From: CAVRIA01 sp963721115
GTDB lineage: Bacteria; Desulfobacterota; Binatia; HRBIN30; CADEER01
Length of the DNA stretch: 64,000 bases
Assembly (NCBI GenBank): GCA_963721115.1
Contig: CAVRIA010000004.1
Location: 992,001-1,056,000 of the forward strand
Direction: 5' to 3'
Under the pieces are notes generated by a model, which made no database searches, had not been told where the DNA came from, and saw only the letters and a program-made list of their open reading frames with translations. Made by a program: the position numbers and the translations under genes. Shown piece after piece: positions 60,563 to 64,000 of the stretch. The stretch's first letter is position 1. Each line of letters starts with the position of its first letter.

Positions 60563-63139
60563 GTGACATCGGGCGCGGCACTCGAAGCGCCGCCGATCAC
60601 GGTCGTCAGTGGGGCGGGAGCGAGCGGAACGCGTGTGACGGCGCGCGGAAAGTTCTTCTTTTGCGGCTCGGAGAAGTTCTTCCTCAAGGCCGTCACGTAC
60701 GGCCCTTTCGCGCCCGGCCCGGACGGTGCGCCGTTTCCGCGGCCTCATCTCGTGCGTCGCGACTTCGAGCTCATCGAGCAGATGGGCGCCAACGGGATTC
60801 GCGTCTTCGGCTCCCCACCGCGATGGTTGCTGGACTTCGCCGTCGAGTACAATCTCCGGGTCGTGGTGGGGGCAGCGTGGGCCGAGCACGTCTGTTTTCT
60901 CGAGCAGCCGGGCACGATGCGAGAGATCCGCCGCACCGTGGCCGACGGGGTCAACGATGTCCGTGGGCATCCGGCCGTCCTCGCCCATCTGATCGGCAAC
61001 GAGATCCCCCCGGAAGTCGTTCGCTGGCACGGCCACCGGCGCGTGCGGGCCTTTCTCCGCGACCTGTGCGATCTGGTGAGACAGATCGACGACGGCCCGC
61101 TGATCAGCTACGCGAACTTTCCTCTGACGGAGTATCTGGAGCTCGACTTCCTCGACTTCGTCGCGTTCAATGTCTACCTGCACCGCGAGCCGGACTTTCG
61201 GCGCTACCTGAAGCGTCTTCAGAACCTGACGCCGGAGAGGCCGCTCGTTCTGACGGAGCTCGGGATCGATTCCATCCGCGAAGGTCGCGATGCTCAGGCG
61301 ACCATCCTCGAATGGCAGGTGCGCGCCGCCTTCGAGCTCGGCGTCGCCGGCGCCACCATCTTTTCCTGGACCGACGACTGGTACACCGGCGGATTCCAGG
61401 TCGAGGACTGGGCCTTCGGGCTCGTGGATCGCGAGCGAGGGCCGAAGCCCGCGTACGAGGCCGTGCGGCGCTGCTACGCCGATTCGCTTCCGGCCCCGCC
61501 GCGGTGCGCTCCCCTCGTATCGGTCGTCGTCTGCGCGTACAACGCCGAAGAGACGATCGGCGCCTGTCTCGAGTCGCTTCGCCTGCTGCGCTATCCCGAC
61601 TACGAGGTGGTTCTGGTCAACGACGGGTCGGCTGACCGCACGCTGGAGATCGCGCAGCGCTTTCCGGAGGTTCGAATCGTCTCGCAGACCAACCGCGGTC
61701 TGAGCGCTGCTCGCAACGCGGGGATCGAGGCGAGCAGCGGGGAAATCGTGGCCTTCACGGATGCCGATTGCGCGGTCGATCCCGATTGGCTCGTCTATCT
61801 CGCCCATGCTTTCGTCTCCAACGGCTTCGTCGCTGTCGGCGGCCCGAATCTTCCGCCGGCCAGCGAATCGCGGACAGTGGCCTGTGTCGCGGCGGCTCCG
61901 GGGGGTCCGACGCACGTGCTGCTGAACGACGAGGTCGCCGAGCACATCCCGGGTTGCAACATGGCCTTTCGGAAAGAGGTCCTGCGGCAGATCGGCGGAT
62001 TCGACGCCGTCTTTCGCGTTGCCGGCGACGACGTCGACGTGTGCTGGCGTCTCCAGAATCAGGGATATTCGATCGGGTTCAGCCCGGCGGCCCTGGTCTG
62101 GCACGAACGCCGGCGCAGTGTCCGCGCCTATCTTCGCCAACAGAGGGGGTATGGAGCGGCCGAGGCGCTCCTGCATTTCAAGCACCCGTATCGATTCAAT
62201 CTGCTCGGGCAGTCGAAGTGGTTGGGAAGAATCTACGGAGGCGCCGCGACGCCTCTGCTTCTGCGGCGCCCCGTGATCTACTACGGCGCCTTTGGTCGCG
62301 CCATGTTCCAGACCCTGTACGAGACGCCTTCGTCGATCTTCGCGTATCTGCCCTTTACGCTGGAGTGGCACCTGGCGGCGGTCGCCCTGATCGGCGCCGC
62401 GGTGGCGACGGACACGGGTGTGGTACTCTCGGTCCTTCCGCTTCTCGTCGGCGTGGGCGCGGCGGCGGTCATGGGATGGCAGGCGCGAGTCGAGCCTCGG
62501 CACGACCGCTGGGGGAGCAGGATGCTGCTCGCCTGCTTGATCTATCTCGGCCCGTTCGTTCGCAGCTTCGAGCGCTGCCGCTCGCGGATGCGGTACGTGA
62601 AGCGGGTGGGGCCGCTGCGGACGGGACTGCCGTCCAGACCGCGCGGAGTTCGAACGTGGACGCGTACGTTCGCTCTCGCGTACTGGTCTGACCGCGGTCA
62701 GGAGAAGGAGGACCTGCTGCGTCTCGCGATCCAGCTGCTCGAGCTGCGACGCTACCACGTGGCGATCGACGAGGGTTGGACGGAGTGGGACCTGGAGGTC
62801 CAAGACGGGCTGTGGGCGCGCGCCAAGCTTCTGGCGGCGGTGGAGAATCACGGCGGCACGTCGCGTCTGCTGCGCATGCGCTGCCGGTTGTTGCTGTCGC
62901 GCCGGGCTCGAGCCCTGGCGGGCGCGTGTGCTGCGCTCGCCGCTGCTGGCGCCCTGACCGGCCATTCCAACCTCGTCGCTCTCGCCGGCGCGGCGGCCGT
63001 GGTCGGCGTGGTGTCTGCCCTACGAGAGTCGGTCGCACTGGGGCGTGTCATCCATCACGTCGTCGAGAGCGCCGCCGAACGGCTCTCGCTGACCGCCTTG
63101 GGGCCGCGCGGCTCGTCCCGCGACCCACGACGTGAATGA
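60563..63139 (+). CDS. Glycoside hydrolase-family 2 glycosyltransferase fusion, membrane bound
   Basis: 858 residues from GTG 60563. Residues about 25-310 are a TIM-barrel hydrolase-like domain (KFFFCGSEKFFLKAVTYGPF, GANGIRVFGSPPRW) with Glu147 in IGNEIPPE and Glu232 in VLTELGID placed as acid/base and nucleophile of clan A hydrolases. A GT2 glycosyltransferase domain follows (about 315-560): LVSVVVCAYNAEETIGACLE, FTDADCAVDPDW, CNMAFRKEVL and a W-R-rich acceptor region. Two membrane helices lie at about 590-640, then a cytoplasmic tail and two late helices. The combination suggests a polymerase or editing enzyme for a surface glycan (inference). Stop overlaps the next start. Confidence 0.82.
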   Translation: MTSGAALEAPPITVVSGAGASGTRVTARGKFFFCGSEKFFLKAVTYGPFAPGPDGAPFPRPHLVRRDFELIEQMGANGIRVFGSPPRWLLDFAVEYNLRVVVGAAWAEHVCFLEQPGTMREIRRTVADGVNDVRGHPAVLAHLIGNEIPPEVVRWHGHRRVRAFLRDLCDLVRQIDDGPLISYANFPLTEYLELDFLDFVAFNVYLHREPDFRRYLKRLQNLTPERPLVLTELGIDSIREGRDAQATILEWQVRAAFELGVAGATIFSWTDDWYTGGFQVEDWAFGLVDRERGPKPAYEAVRRCYADSLPAPPRCAPLVSVVVCAYNAEETIGACLESLRLLRYPDYEVVLVNDGSADRTLEIAQRFPEVRIVSQTNRGLSAARNAGIEASSGEIVAFTDADCAVDPDWLVYLAHAFVSNGFVAVGGPNLPPASESRTVACVAAAPGGPTHVLLNDEVAEHIPGCNMAFRKEVLRQIGGFDAVFRVAGDDVDVCWRLQNQGYSIGFSPAALVWHERRRSVRAYLRQQRGYGAAEALLHFKHPYRFNLLGQSKWLGRIYGGAATPLLLRRPVIYYGAFGRAMFQTLYETPSSIFAYLPFTLEWHLAAVALIGAAVATDTGVVLSVLPLLVGVGAAAVMGWQARVEPRHDRWGSRMLLACLIYLGPFVRSFERCRSRMRYVKRVGPLRTGLPSRPRGVRTWTRTFALAYWSDRGQEKEDLLRLAIQLLELRRYHVAIDEGWTEWDLEVQDGLWARAKLLAAVENHGGTSRLLRMRCRLLLSRRARALAGACAALAAAGALTGHSNLVALAGAAAVVGVVSALRESVALGRVIHHVVESAAERLSLTALGPRGSSRDPRRE

Positions 63140-64000
63140 CAACCGTGTGGAGAACCGCAAGCTATCTACGGCCGCATGCTCGTTGGCTGCTGGTGGCAGT
63201 GTTGCAAGTGGCCGCACTGAGCGCTCTCGAGCTGCTCAAACCCTGGCCGCTGCAGCTGGTGATCGACCACGTCCTGACCGGAAGCGCACCGTCGTGGCGG
63301 GTGACGCAGGGGTTGTCCCCGCCGGACCTGCTCGCTGTCGCGGTGACGAGCCTGGTGGCGATCTATGCGCTGATCGGGCTCGTGACGGTGCTCAACAATC
63401 ACACGACGATCTCGATCGGGCAGCGCATGGTCGACGACCTGCGCAGCCGGCTGTACGCGCACGTGCAGAGGCTCTCGCTCTCCTTTCACGCCCGCGCCGG
63501 GGTTGGAGACCTGCTGTATCGAGTGACCGCCGACACGTATTCCCTGCAGACTCTGGCGATCAACGGCCTTTTTCCCATGGTGGCGGCGCTGCTCCTCCTC
63601 GGCGGGATGTTCGTCGTCATGCTGCGTCTGGACGCGAGCCTGACGCTGGTCGCCCTCGGAGTGTGCCCCGTGTTGCTGCTGGGGATTGTCTGGATCAATC
63701 GGCGAATGGTGCACGCGGCAACCGACATGCGGGAAAAGGAGAGTGCGGTGTACCAGGTGGTGCAGCGCAATCTCTCCGCCATTCGTATCGTTCAGGCGTT
63801 CTCCCGCGAGGACGACGAGCACCGGCGCTTCGTGGCGGGCAGCCGCGCGAGCCTGCGCAGCGGCCTGAAGCTCTATACCATTCAGACCGCCTACGGAGCT
63901 GTGGCCGGGGTGATCATCGCCTGCGGTACGGCGGCCGTTCTCTGGGTCGGCGCACACCACGTGTGGGCGGGCAGGTTGAGCGTGGGGGAGATGGTGGTCT
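63136..64000 (+). CDS. ABC transporter, membrane-domain part of an ABC exporter, cut by the window end
   Basis: ATG 63136 overlaps the stop of the fusion gene (ATGA). The 288 visible codons give the six-helix MsbA-type membrane domain: VLQVAALSALELLKPWPLQL, then loops and helices including NHTTISIGQRMVDDLRSRLY, RLSLSFHARAGVGDLLYRVT, and MREKESAVYQVVQRNLSAIR. The nucleotide-binding domain lies beyond the window. Homologues export lipids, glycans or peptides. Coupling to the GH-GT2 gene suggests export of its glycan product (inference). Confidence 0.9.
   Translation, partial: MTTVWRTASYLRPHARWLLVAVLQVAALSALELLKPWPLQLVIDHVLTGSAPSWRVTQGLSPPDLLAVAVTSLVAIYALIGLVTVLNNHTTISIGQRMVDDLRSRLYAHVQRLSLSFHARAGVGDLLYRVTADTYSLQTLAINGLFPMVAALLLLGGMFVVMLRLDASLTLVALGVCPVLLLGIVWINRRMVHAATDMREKESAVYQVVQRNLSAIRIVQAFSREDDEHRRFVAGSRASLRSGLKLYTIQTAYGAVAGVIIACGTAAVLWVGAHHVWAGRLSVGEMVV

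Noticed and set aside
60539..62965. 808-codon open frame on the minus strand
   Set aside because: Mirrors the GH-GT2 fusion gene. Composition is Arg/Gln/Asp-rich without motifs, as expected opposite GC-rich coding DNA.

Overview
High-GC bacterial chromosome segment, gene-dense on both strands, with no rRNA operon, CRISPR array, phage module or insertion sequence seen. The gene set (LpxD, long-form HisG, split nuo genes, MeaB, GspE/PilB-type ATPase, two-EF-hand dockerin-like tail on a secreted acylase) points to a Gram-negative, aerobic or respiratory bacterium of the broad deltaproteobacterial/Binatota kind. The lineage call is inference from family resemblance, not from a marker gene tree.

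Region 1 (about 0.4-21.4 kb, + strand) is one long signalling operon. It opens with a GspE/PilB-type ATPase that carries zinc ribbons and a C-terminal receiver domain, then a hybrid kinase, a second receiver-kinase, CheW, CheR with TPRs, a second CheW, a methyl-accepting protein, CheA with a receiver, CheB, a receiver-kinase, a membrane kinase broken by a 4-bp TCGA duplication, and a final single-domain response regulator. Many junctions are ATGA overlaps. A sigma-54-like -24/-12 element precedes it. The arrangement suggests a chemosensory pathway whose output acts on a pilus or secretion motor.

Region 2 (21-28.4 kb, - strand): SDR/DUF2867 protein, DUF1295 reductase-like membrane protein, CbiX-type chelatase, cytidylate-kinase-like protein, tRNA-Gly(CCC) with its own promoter and terminator, and a GT2 plus GT39-type glycosyltransferase pair.

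Region 3 (28.5-36.4 kb): secreted exo-rhamnogalacturonan-lyase-like protein, Smr-domain protein, enoyl-CoA hydratase, NagA, two small envelope proteins and a class III aminotransferase.

Region 4 (36.4-47.2 kb) is housekeeping: hisG, lpxD, DUF177-rpmF-acpP-rpiB-glyA, nadB, a transglycosylase, a PgsA-like synthase, a lone type IV pilin-like protein behind a sigma-54-like site, efp with an atypical tip, cupin and a membrane protein.

Region 5 (47.3-54.4 kb): nuoB-nuoF-nuoG without nuoC/D/E, small proteins, meaB and a metallophosphatase.

Region 6 (54.4-56.8 kb) has tRNA-Met, tRNA-Cys and tRNA-Leu separated by small orphan genes, including a degenerate nuclease-like protein and a ribbon-helix-helix-like protein.

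Region 7 (56.9-64 kb): a 1158-residue secreted penicillin-acylase-like hydrolase, a glycoside hydrolase-GT2 fusion, and an ABC exporter cut by the window end. The window also starts inside a response regulator gene.
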